In this document: in pieces, positions 23,823 to 29,657 of the stretch
Layout: each line of letters begins with the position of its first letter
Position numbering within the stretch: the first letter of the stretch is position 1
Assembly: GCA_002323535.1 (NCBI GenBank)
Contig: DCQT01000004.1
Location: 1,023 to 30,679, forward strand
Origin: Bacteriovoracaceae bacterium UBA1511
Lineage (GTDB): Bacteria; Bdellovibrionota; Bacteriovoracia; Bacteriovoracales; Bacteriovoracaceae
Length of the DNA: 29,657 nt
Reading direction: 5' to 3'
Position numbers and translations under genes: made by a program
Notes under the pieces: model-generated
The model's database searches: none
What the model saw: only the letters and a program-made list of their open reading frames with translations
What the model was told of the DNA's origin: nothing

Positions 23823-24649
23823 TGATATATAAGAATGTAAAATACTCCCGTGAACTACCTGCAAATACTTGGCGTAAGATCGCTATCAATACCTGGAAAC
23901 CAGACTTTGGTGGAAAGATATTATCGCGTTTAGAACTTAATCCTGAACCTGCCTTAAAATTTCTTAATGAAATAAATAATAATTCAAAAGAAAAGGTGAG
24001 CCTTACCCATCTCCTTGGTAGTGTGCTTGGGAAACTTCAAGAGGAGTTTCCTTTACTCAGATCTACTGTTCGCGGAAAGAGAGTTTTTGAAAGAGAAGAC
24101 TGTGATGTGTTTTTTCATGTCTCTAGAGTTAATTCAAAGGGAGAAGAAGATCTATCTGGTAAGGCCATTAGAAATATCAATCAGCTTAGTATTGAAGAGG
24201 TAGCGCTTAAATTAAATAAAGAAGGTAGGGAAATTAAGACGAAAGAAGACTCTACTTTTAAGACAATTAAAAAACTAGTTTCATATGTGCCAAATTTCTT
24301 AATCTCTTTTGTTTTAGATATTTCTTCTTTTATTCATATTAACTTGAATCTGTGGTCACCATTACTTGGAACCAAAAGAGATACTTTTGGAAGTATGATG
24401 CTAACTAATGTAGGGGTTTTTGGCGTGAAAGAATCGTTCGTCCCATTTGTTAGGTACTCAGGAATTCATGCTATCTGTTGTATGGGGGCAGTTCATGATG
24501 ATGTTGTTCTAAGAGATGGTGAAATTCGTGTGGGGAAAAAACTTATATTGAATTGGAGTTTAGATCACAGACTTATCGATGGTAGTACTGCCGGAAAAAT
24601 GGCAAAACGTTTAGTTGAGCTTTTCGAAAACCCGCATCAGTTAAGATAG
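23816..24649 (+). CDS. Stand-alone E2-type acyltransferase (2-oxoacid dehydrogenase catalytic domain)
   Basis: The 277-residue protein is the catalytic domain of lipoamide acyltransferases without lipoyl or subunit-binding domains. Marks are GSMMLTNVGVFGVKESFVPF, and the C-terminal SLDHRLIDGSTAGKMAKRL with catalytic His251 and Asp255-Gly256 of the DHRxxDG motif. The fold is that of chloramphenicol acetyltransferase, which moves acyl groups from CoA or lipoate. With no lipoyl domain it probably uses acyl-CoA or acyl-ACP. A GTG at 23822 has better ribosome-site spacing (AAGAAGGA, six bases) than the ATG at 23816, so the protein may be two residues shorter. It ends nine bases inside the convergent hydroxylase fusion gene. 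The acceptor is unknown; a lipid is suggested by the neighbours. Confidence 0.85.
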   Translation: MIVIYKNVKYSRELPANTWRKIAINTWKPDFGGKILSRLELNPEPALKFLNEINNNSKEKVSLTHLLGSVLGKLQEEFPLLRSTVRGKRVFEREDCDVFFHVSRVNSKGEEDLSGKAIRNINQLSIEEVALKLNKEGREIKTKEDSTFKTIKKLVSYVPNFLISFVLDISSFIHINLNLWSPLLGTKRDTFGSMMLTNVGVFGVKESFVPFVRYSGIHAICCMGAVHDDVVLRDGEIRVGKKLILNWSLDHRLIDGSTAGKMAKRLVELFENPHQLR

Positions 24650-26314
24650 AAGGTTAAGTGTAATATCTCTTTTTAGTTTTTCCATATCCATTTCAACTCG
24701 GCGGTGAATACCTACTCTTAAACAAAAGCGCTCGTTTATTGTGATTAAGCCTGAGGAAAAGCAGCTTCCTCTTTGTGGAGGTGGGCAAAAGGACATATTT
24801 ATATCTTCATTTACTTCAAATTGTCCGAGATTAGAAAAACATCCTGTCCTTCTTAAAAGGTATTGACTTAGCCATGCTTGAACAGTGAAAAAGGATCGCC
24901 CCAGAGCATTGAGGGTTCTAAAGAGAAACTTGCCGGAGTAAATCATTCCAACGTCAATTTCTTTTTGAATCATTTCTTTCAAATCTGACTTTGTATTCTT
25001 TTTTGGATTAAAAACAATATCAACATTGGAAACCTCATTTGCAATTGATTCACCAGGGAGGTTCGTGTTGACGGGGGCCATCCACATTTGTTTTTTTCGA
25101 GATATTTTTGGTGCAAGGATTTTAGAAAATTCGTGGATAAAATAGGAATTCACACCAACTCCTTTGGCATTAGAGAGAATTTTTTTAGTTTCTTCATTTG
25201 TAAAATATATGGAGAAAAACTGGCCAGGCGATTTGTTGGGCTTACTTTTGGGTAAAGTTCCACAGAGATGAGGAGTTCTTGAGTACAATCTTATAATCGA
25301 AAATATTTTTTGAAAGATATTAAGCTTTGGTCTTGTTGTGTAGGTTGGATAAGTTTTGCACTTCATGCCATTTGACTTTAAAATTTCATTGAAAGAACTC
25401 GTTCCATCATCACCTGAGTGATGAAATAGATGATTATTTCCATTTAAATCCCAATTAATGAGAGCATCTTCACCAAATTGCTCAATCTGCTCAAAATAAA
25501 GTCCAATTGTATCTTGAGGTCGAGGTCTTTTTTCTGGAATTTGAGAGGTGTAGAGAGGTCTATGATCTTTTTTTAATGAGTAAAAATGAGGATAGCTTCT
25601 CTCGTTCATCGTGTCACAAAGATCATCCCAAAACCTGTAATAAAGTCCATAATTTTTAATATTATATTCGTGATGAAGTCCGTGATGGCTAGGAGTCATA
25701 AAAAGGGAACCGTAGGGCCATCTGTAAAGTCCTTGAGGCCAAAAATCAAAGTTCATATGACCAAAAACATTAATCCAAAATAAAAATGCATAGAAGTAAC
25801 TAAAAACAACCCAATTGATTGGTAATAAGAGTGCACATAAGAAAAAGAATAGCGCATGAATAGTTGCTTCTTGCCATGAAAAGTTAAACGCTGAAAAAGG
25901 CGTTGGGACATGGGATTTATGGTGCGTGAGATGCCATTTCCTCATCCACTTGATTTCATGCATCCACCGATGGGTCCAATAAAAATAAGCATCATGTAAG
26001 GTGTGCATTAAAAAAAACTGTAAGGTGAAAACAATCGGCCAATAGGGAGGAACATCTGAATTAATTTGGAGAAGATTTTTTTGGTACATCTCAAAAATAA
26101 TAAACGCAAAAATATTTATTATTGAAATAGAAAGAACGGAGTTTTTGATTTCAAGTCTTACTTGTTCTTTAGCCGGATCCTTTTTAAAAATTTTTAAATT
26201 GGGAAACCAATTGGAAAAAAAGTGTGATTGAAAAAAATAAAATCCACCACTAAGTAAAATGAAAACGCCCCAGATATACGAGGATATGTATAGATAGGGA
26301 ATCAGGAGTTCCAT
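24641..26314 (-). CDS. Fatty acid hydroxylase fused to an HHxxxDG acyltransferase domain
   Basis: Two domains share 557 residues. Residues 1-240 are a membrane-embedded di-iron hydroxylase of the sterol-desaturase/FA-hydroxylase superfamily, with several hydrophobic segments and the His clusters HDAYFYWTHRWMH (107-119), HLTHHKSH (128-135) and HHGLHHEY (210-217). Residues about 265-557 carry LFHHSGDDGTSSF, where HHSGDDG (298-304) is an exact HHxxxDG motif as in condensation, PapA and wax-ester synthase type acyltransferases, and later GCFSNLGQFE (491-500), the SNLG motif near the end of that fold. The protein could hydroxylate a lipid chain and then acylate the new hydroxyl or another group; this coupling is inference. 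Its start overlaps the upstream hydroxylase gene by 13 bases, so the two are cotranslated. Confidence 0.85.
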   Translation of the reverse strand: MELLIPYLYISSYIWGVFILLSGGFYFFQSHFFSNWFPNLKIFKKDPAKEQVRLEIKNSVLSISIINIFAFIIFEMYQKNLLQINSDVPPYWPIVFTLQFFLMHTLHDAYFYWTHRWMHEIKWMRKWHLTHHKSHVPTPFSAFNFSWQEATIHALFFFLCALLLPINWVVFSYFYAFLFWINVFGHMNFDFWPQGLYRWPYGSLFMTPSHHGLHHEYNIKNYGLYYRFWDDLCDTMNERSYPHFYSLKKDHRPLYTSQIPEKRPRPQDTIGLYFEQIEQFGEDALINWDLNGNNHLFHHSGDDGTSSFNEILKSNGMKCKTYPTYTTRPKLNIFQKIFSIIRLYSRTPHLCGTLPKSKPNKSPGQFFSIYFTNEETKKILSNAKGVGVNSYFIHEFSKILAPKISRKKQMWMAPVNTNLPGESIANEVSNVDIVFNPKKNTKSDLKEMIQKEIDVGMIYSGKFLFRTLNALGRSFFTVQAWLSQYLLRRTGCFSNLGQFEVNEDINMSFCPPPQRGSCFSSGLITINERFCLRVGIHRRVEMDMEKLKRDITLNLLS

Positions 26315-26967
26315 TTTTCCTCGATGTAAAGAAACTCTTTTTTTGACTCATTAACTTTTAGATTGGCTTTTTCATAAGTACCAAAAGCATAGTCCCATAA
26401 AGGAGAAGTTTGCCCGAAATTCACCTTAGGATTTAAGTGGTGATGGAAGTGATTTTGTTGAATGAATTTTAAATAACCAGATTTTGCCTCCCAGGCATGA
26501 GCGTAGTAATGTGCAAATTCATACGTAAAATAACTCATCAAAGTAAAAAACGAGATGAGTAAAGATTCATTCATTGTGAAAAATATTGGGAAAACGCTCA
26601 TCGTAATAACAGACCAAAGTACGGCCGGAGCCACTCCTGAAGTATAAACTCTTTTATCTTTTGGTTTCTGGTGATGATACAAATGAAATGAGCCGATATA
26701 ATAAACAAGTTTTTTAATCGTAGACATCCAGTGAAAGAAAAAACGATGAATCATATATTCTAAAAAGGTCCACCAAAGAACACCTATTAATGCAGATAAA
26801 ATCAGTGTTGAGATAGTAAGAGGTTGGTTAATTTTTGAAAGAAAAAATGCTCCAAGTGGTGCAACAAACACAAGTGTCCAAAAAGGGCTTTTTGAGGCGA
26901 ATATTTTTAGAAGCCACCAGTTCTTTTGGATAAGAAACGACTGTTTGTTTTTCAATCCAGTTGCCAT
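26302..26967 (-). CDS. Fatty acid hydroxylase superfamily protein (FA2H-like)
   Basis: The 221-residue integral membrane protein has four or more hydrophobic helices and a complete His set: EYMIHRFFFHW (70-80), HLYHHQKPKDKR (95-106), HYYAH (153-157) and NHFHHHLNP (172-180), followed by the family ending PLWDYAFGTYEK. EYxxHRFFFH and HHxxPKD are typical of fatty acid 2-hydroxylase and carotenoid-hydroxylase relatives, which place a hydroxyl on an acyl chain using di-iron and O2. It is shorter than eukaryotic FA2H because no cytochrome b5 domain is present. A GGGGGA ribosome site precedes the ATG. It forms an operon with the fusion protein and is divergent from the desaturase gene. Confidence 0.9.
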   Translation of the reverse strand: MATGLKNKQSFLIQKNWWLLKIFASKSPFWTLVFVAPLGAFFLSKINQPLTISTLILSALIGVLWWTFLEYMIHRFFFHWMSTIKKLVYYIGSFHLYHHQKPKDKRVYTSGVAPAVLWSVITMSVFPIFFTMNESLLISFFTLMSYFTYEFAHYYAHAWEAKSGYLKFIQQNHFHHHLNPKVNFGQTSPLWDYAFGTYEKANLKVNESKKEFLYIEEKWNS

Positions 26968-27018
26968 TTTTCCCCCGGGTATATATGACTTAGAAAACCT
27001 AACCTTAAGGCATTAAAA
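26961..27018. promoter_or_regulatory. Divergent promoter region between hydroxylase and desaturase genes
   Basis: Only 51 bases separate the two start codons. For the plus strand, TTGCCA (26961-26966) stands 17 bases before TATGAC (26984-26989). For the minus strand, TATATA on the opposite strand of the same segment is preceded 17 bases earlier by TTAAGG. Both are weak matches, but the overlap implies that the lipid genes on the two strands are expressed together. Confidence 0.35.
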
Positions 27019-27894
27019 ATGGAACAGGAGATAAAAAAATTACTTAGGGAGTCAAGGAGCCTTGAGGTCTCTAAAGTGAATAATATTCTTCATAATTTTA
27101 GTAACTTATCGGTCTTCTTGATGTTGCTTACCCTGTTTTTTGCGACCTGTGTTTTTAGCTTAGAATCGAAAACATTATTAATAATTTCGCCCATTATATA
27201 CGGATTACTGTTTTTTTCTTTTTTCATCTTGGTTGTTCATGAGGGCTCCCATTTGATGTTCTTAGTAACGAAAAATATCAAAGTGAAAAAGTATTTAAAC
27301 AGAGGATTTTCTTACCCGATAGCTGCTTTATCTTTTCAGGATTATGTTGAGGATTGGGAACTTGGACATTTAGAGCATCATCGTAACCCAATAAAAGGGG
27401 ATAAAAGACCTGACCCTCAAAATTGCCCGGACTTTATTCATGATAAGAGTGAGTTGAGACAAGAAATTATAAAAATATTTACTAAGCCCGGCTATGCATT
27501 TTTCAAACAAAATAGCTGTGTAAAAATGAATAGAAAGTTTTTGGTAAAAAGAGTTTTACTAGGAATAGCTGCTTGGGGAGTGCTGCTGGCCATAAACGCT
27601 GTTTTTTTTAAATGGTGGCTTATCATTCCTCAAGTTTTTTCTGCGAATATTACGATGTCATTGAATTTAATTAAGGTCACTATGGAGCACGGTGGCGACT
27701 CCTTGACCCAGGAAAGGATATATCTAAGATCAAAGTCTTCAAGGTTCTTTGGAGATGGAGTTTTGATGCCCATGAATATTGCTCTTCATTTTGAGCATCA
27801 CCTTAATATGCACGTGCCTTGGTATCGTTTAAAAAAGTTTTACCAACTTACAAGAAAGAATTCATCCAAAGAACTTTTGGATATGGTTCATTAA
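27019..27894 (+). CDS. Membrane fatty acid desaturase family protein
   Basis: The 291-residue protein has paired hydrophobic segments (33-75 and 180-215) and the three His boxes of acyl desaturases: VHEGSHL (His74, His78), LGHLEHHRNP (His117, His120, His121) and ALHFEHHLNMHVPWYRL (His257, His260, His261). HVPWY after the third box is common in this family. Such enzymes use di-iron, O2 and an electron donor to add a double bond or hydroxyl to an acyl chain or sphingoid base; the position and substrate cannot be read here. It is divergent from the two hydroxylases and followed three bases later by a membrane protein gene. Confidence 0.9.
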   Translation: MEQEIKKLLRESRSLEVSKVNNILHNFSNLSVFLMLLTLFFATCVFSLESKTLLIISPIIYGLLFFSFFILVVHEGSHLMFLVTKNIKVKKYLNRGFSYPIAALSFQDYVEDWELGHLEHHRNPIKGDKRPDPQNCPDFIHDKSELRQEIIKIFTKPGYAFFKQNSCVKMNRKFLVKRVLLGIAAWGVLLAINAVFFKWWLIIPQVFSANITMSLNLIKVTMEHGGDSLTQERIYLRSKSSRFFGDGVLMPMNIALHFEHHLNMHVPWYRLKKFYQLTRKNSSKELLDMVH

Positions 27895-27897
27895 GTC

Positions 27898-28458
27898 ATG
27901 GAATTTTTTTATTCAAAAGAAATGATTTTAATATCTCTTGCTACACTTGGGAGTATAGCTTGTTTTGATGAAATTTATTTTCATCAAATGAAAAATAAAA
28001 TGTTAACTCAATCAGATTGTAAATCGGAAAACTATCTTCATCTCATAAGATCATTTGTTTTTTCGGTTATCTTTATTCTTATTTCTTCTTTTTGGTTAGG
28101 TGGTGCTTGGGCAATATTTGTATTATTTCTTTTTTTTATAGATATCTTTGTAAGTATCGGAGATATATTAGTTGAAAAGAGATCAAGGAAAACGCTCGGA
28201 GGACTCTCAACAGGGGAATATTTAACTCATATGCTGCTTTCTTTTCACTTGGGCATATTATACCTAAATCTGATACCCAAATTACTTGAGGCTTCATTGT
28301 CTTCATCTTCAATACAATTTTTAAAATTTGAAAGTTTCACATTTCTCAATTTTCTAGTTTTATTTTTCGGTTTGATGACTTTTCTCTATTCTATTTGTCA
28401 GTTAATTTTTTTAAGAAAAAAATTGGTTTTAAAAAGGACTTCGGTTGGCCATCTTTAA
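27898..28458 (+). CDS. Integral membrane protein, function unknown
   Basis: The 186-residue protein has four or five hydrophobic segments (about 8-24, 48-66, 68-88, 110-128 and 146-172) joined by short loops. The loop after the third segment carries DILVEKRSRKTLGGLSTGEY followed by LTHMLLSFH, with charged and His residues that could form a site, but I do not recognise a family. It lies three bases after the desaturase stop, so it may be a partner such as an electron carrier or scaffold; no haem or iron-sulfur motif is seen. Its end overlaps the AstE-like gene by 14 bases. Confidence 0.75.
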   Translation: MEFFYSKEMILISLATLGSIACFDEIYFHQMKNKMLTQSDCKSENYLHLIRSFVFSVIFILISSFWLGGAWAIFVLFLFFIDIFVSIGDILVEKRSRKTLGGLSTGEYLTHMLLSFHLGILYLNLIPKLLEASLSSSSIQFLKFESFTFLNFLVLFFGLMTFLYSICQLIFLRKKLVLKRTSVGHL

Positions 28459-29464
28459 TAATTATTTAAAACAACTACTCATGTCCAAAAGCAACGATTC
28501 TAATTTAAGCGAAATGAGAGTAGGTGATTTGCTAATGACTGAGCATTCACTTGGTATTATTGAGGTGACTCCCCGACAAGCCGGTGAAAACTCTACTGCC
28601 TATGTGTATTCTTGTGGAATACATGGAAATGAGACGGCACCTATCGAAATAGTTAATGATATGCTTGCTGATATTGAAAGTGGCGTTTTAAAAATAAAAA
28701 ATCCTCTGCTAATTATCTTTGGAAATATTCAAGCTATGAGAGAGGGTAAAAGATTTATTGAGAACAATTTAAATCGCATGTTTTCTAGGGAGCATAAAAA
28801 ATACGATATTGAGGACGACGAGCCTAAAAGAGCAAAAGAAATAGAGGAGTCGATTTCTGTTTTTTTTAATAAATATAAAAACCTAAACAAAGTTCATTAT
28901 GACCTTCATACAGCAATTAGGCCAAGCAAGTATCCAAAGTTCGCGGTATACCCTTCTCTTAAAGAAGGTAGATGCTACTCAAAAAATCAATTGAAACTAC
29001 TATCGACAATGGGCTTAGGGGCGGTATTGTTGATGCATAAATTTTCGCCGACACTAAGTTACTATTCAAGTACAACTCACGGGGCGGAGGCTTTCACTTT
29101 AGAGCTCGGTAAAGTTGAGAAGTTTGGAGATAACATAAGACCGAACTTTAAAGACACTGAGGAGGTTTTACGCTCATTAGTTTCTGGTGAGAAGTTTGAA
29201 ACATCGAATAAATATCCAAAGCTATGTCAGGTGAAAAAAGAGCTGATTCGTCATGAGCAGGAATATGATTTTAAAATTTCAGATGACACTGCAAACTTTA
29301 CTGAGTTTAAAAAAGGCACTGTTTTAGCTAGTGATTCAGTTGAGACTTACAAAGTTGAAGAGGATGGTGAAATGATCGCCTTTCCTAACGGCAATGTTAA
29401 GGTCAAGCAAAGAAGCGGCTTAATTATGAGAGTCGTTAGTCCTAGTGATATTCAAATAGTTTAG
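28445..29464 (+). CDS. Succinylglutamate desuccinylase / aspartoacylase family protein (AstE-like)
   Basis: A TTG start at 28445 is favoured: AAGGA lies six bases upstream, and the added residues (FNNYLKQLL) line up with the FLALTL region near the start of E. coli AstE. An ATG at 28481 has no ribosome site. The 339-residue protein has SCGIHGNETAPIE with zinc ligands His60 and Glu63, NNLNRMF with Arg111, YDLHTAIR with zinc ligand His155, and FTLELGKVEKFG with likely catalytic Glu220. AstE removes succinate from N-succinylglutamate in arginine breakdown, but no other ast gene is nearby. Given the lipid genes upstream and the overlap, deacylation of an N-acyl amino acid or aminolipid is an alternative. 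Confidence 0.88.
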   Translation: MAIFNNYLKQLLMSKSNDSNLSEMRVGDLLMTEHSLGIIEVTPRQAGENSTAYVYSCGIHGNETAPIEIVNDMLADIESGVLKIKNPLLIIFGNIQAMREGKRFIENNLNRMFSREHKKYDIEDDEPKRAKEIEESISVFFNKYKNLNKVHYDLHTAIRPSKYPKFAVYPSLKEGRCYSKNQLKLLSTMGLGAVLLMHKFSPTLSYYSSTTHGAEAFTLELGKVEKFGDNIRPNFKDTEEVLRSLVSGEKFETSNKYPKLCQVKKELIRHEQEYDFKISDDTANFTEFKKGTVLASDSVETYKVEEDGEMIAFPNGNVKVKQRSGLIMRVVSPSDIQIV

Positions 29465-29538
29465 TTTTTTTGGTCGCGTTGCTCTAAGCCGACTACTTTG
29501 TACTCATCAAATTTTTTTATCTATGAAGGGATAAAGGC

Positions 29539-29569
29539 AAAAAAAGGCTGAGTGGGTTAAACTCAGCCT
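29539..29569 (-). terminator. Rho-independent terminator of the tRNA-Asp transcript
   Basis: AGGCTGAGT (29545-29553) and ACTCAGCCT (29561-29569) pair over nine bases around a seven-base loop. On the minus strand the stem is followed by a run of T's (29545-29539). It lies 39 bases after the tRNA end. The plus strand has only a weak T-rich stretch after the stem, so it may end the AstE transcript poorly. Confidence 0.9.
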
Positions 29570-29608
29570 AATTATCTTAGAGTCCGAAGACTTTAAAATG
29601 TAAAAAAG

Positions 29609-29657
29609 TGGCGGGAGCGACGAGACTCGAACTCGCGGCCTCCGGCGTGACAGGCCG
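29609..29657 (-). tRNA. tRNA-Asp (anticodon GTC), 5' part outside the window
   Basis: On the minus strand the visible part gives the anticodon loop CTGTCAC with anticodon GTC, flanked by CGGC and GCCGG, then a T arm GCGAG-TTCGAGT-CTCGT, acceptor strand CGCTCCC, discriminator G73 and an encoded CCA at 29611-29609. G73 and GTC identify tRNA-Asp. The acceptor 5' strand and D arm are cut by the window edge. GUC tRNA is a queuosine substrate, relevant to the QTMAN-like gene at 18201. Confidence 0.94.

Noticed and set aside
28445..29464. Arginine succinyltransferase (AST) catabolic pathway
   Set aside because: Only an AstE-like gene is present; no astA, astB, astC or astD is in the window.
1..29657. 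Mobile element between the two tRNA genes
   Set aside because: No integrase, transposase, direct repeat of a tRNA 3' end, or sharp composition change was seen.

Overview
The window is an AT-rich chromosomal stretch (by eye about one third G+C) from a Gram-negative bacterium. It is bounded by two cut tRNA genes: the 3' part of a tRNA-Ala on the left and the 3' part of a tRNA-Asp (minus strand) on the right. Many signal peptides and lipoboxes, lytic enzymes for peptidoglycan, a CpaF relative and a set of di-iron lipid enzymes fit a member of the Bdellovibrionota, most likely the Bacteriovoracia (Halobacteriovorax/Bacteriovorax-like). That placement is inferred from overall character, not from a marker gene. 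I see no CRISPR array, integrase, transposase or prophage module.

Layout. (1) 155-460: a small cysteine-rich lipoprotein. (2) 457-6964, minus strand: a tight seven-gene run, read from right to left: a DUF4430-like secreted protein, an M14-type carboxypeptidase, a secreted unknown, an SH3/SleB-like wall hydrolase with a coiled-coil insertion, a small secreted protein, a trans-sulfuration-family PLP enzyme, and a TPR/winged-helix protein. Overlaps of one base (TGATG, TAATG) suggest translational coupling in part of this run. (3) 7008-8187, minus: an exported probable beta-barrel protein with its own terminator. (4) 8389-10690, plus: a secreted unknown and an MltF-like lytic transglycosylase, convergent with a secreted unknown at 10687-11649. 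(5) 11753-16149, plus: a DHRS12-like SDR, an esterase, a small exported protein, an exported coiled-coil protein with a glycine-rich hydrophobic segment, and a LuxR-type regulator. After a perfect palindrome comes a CpaF-family protein whose Walker A motif has lost its lysine, closed by a bidirectional terminator. (6) 17287-19613: a ribbon-helix-helix candidate, greB, a GTDC1/QTMAN-type glycosyltransferase (tRNA-queuosine mannosyltransferase family) and a TRL-like lipoprotein. (7) 20051-23760: a lipoprotein and a 1114-residue beta-helix surface protein overlapping by ATGA. (8) 23816-29464: a lipid-centred group with a stand-alone E2-type acyltransferase under a promoter that carries an inverted repeat, a fatty-acid-hydroxylase fused to an HHxxxDG acyltransferase domain, a second hydroxylase, a divergent desaturase, a membrane protein and an orphan AstE-like deacylase.

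The most unusual items are the hydroxylase-acyltransferase fusion in its desaturase/hydroxylase neighbourhood, the pseudo-ATPase CpaF paralogue, the SleB-type domain split by a coiled coil, and the inverted repeat laid over the promoter and start of the acyltransferase gene. Functions of many exported proteins cannot be read from sequence alone and are left open.
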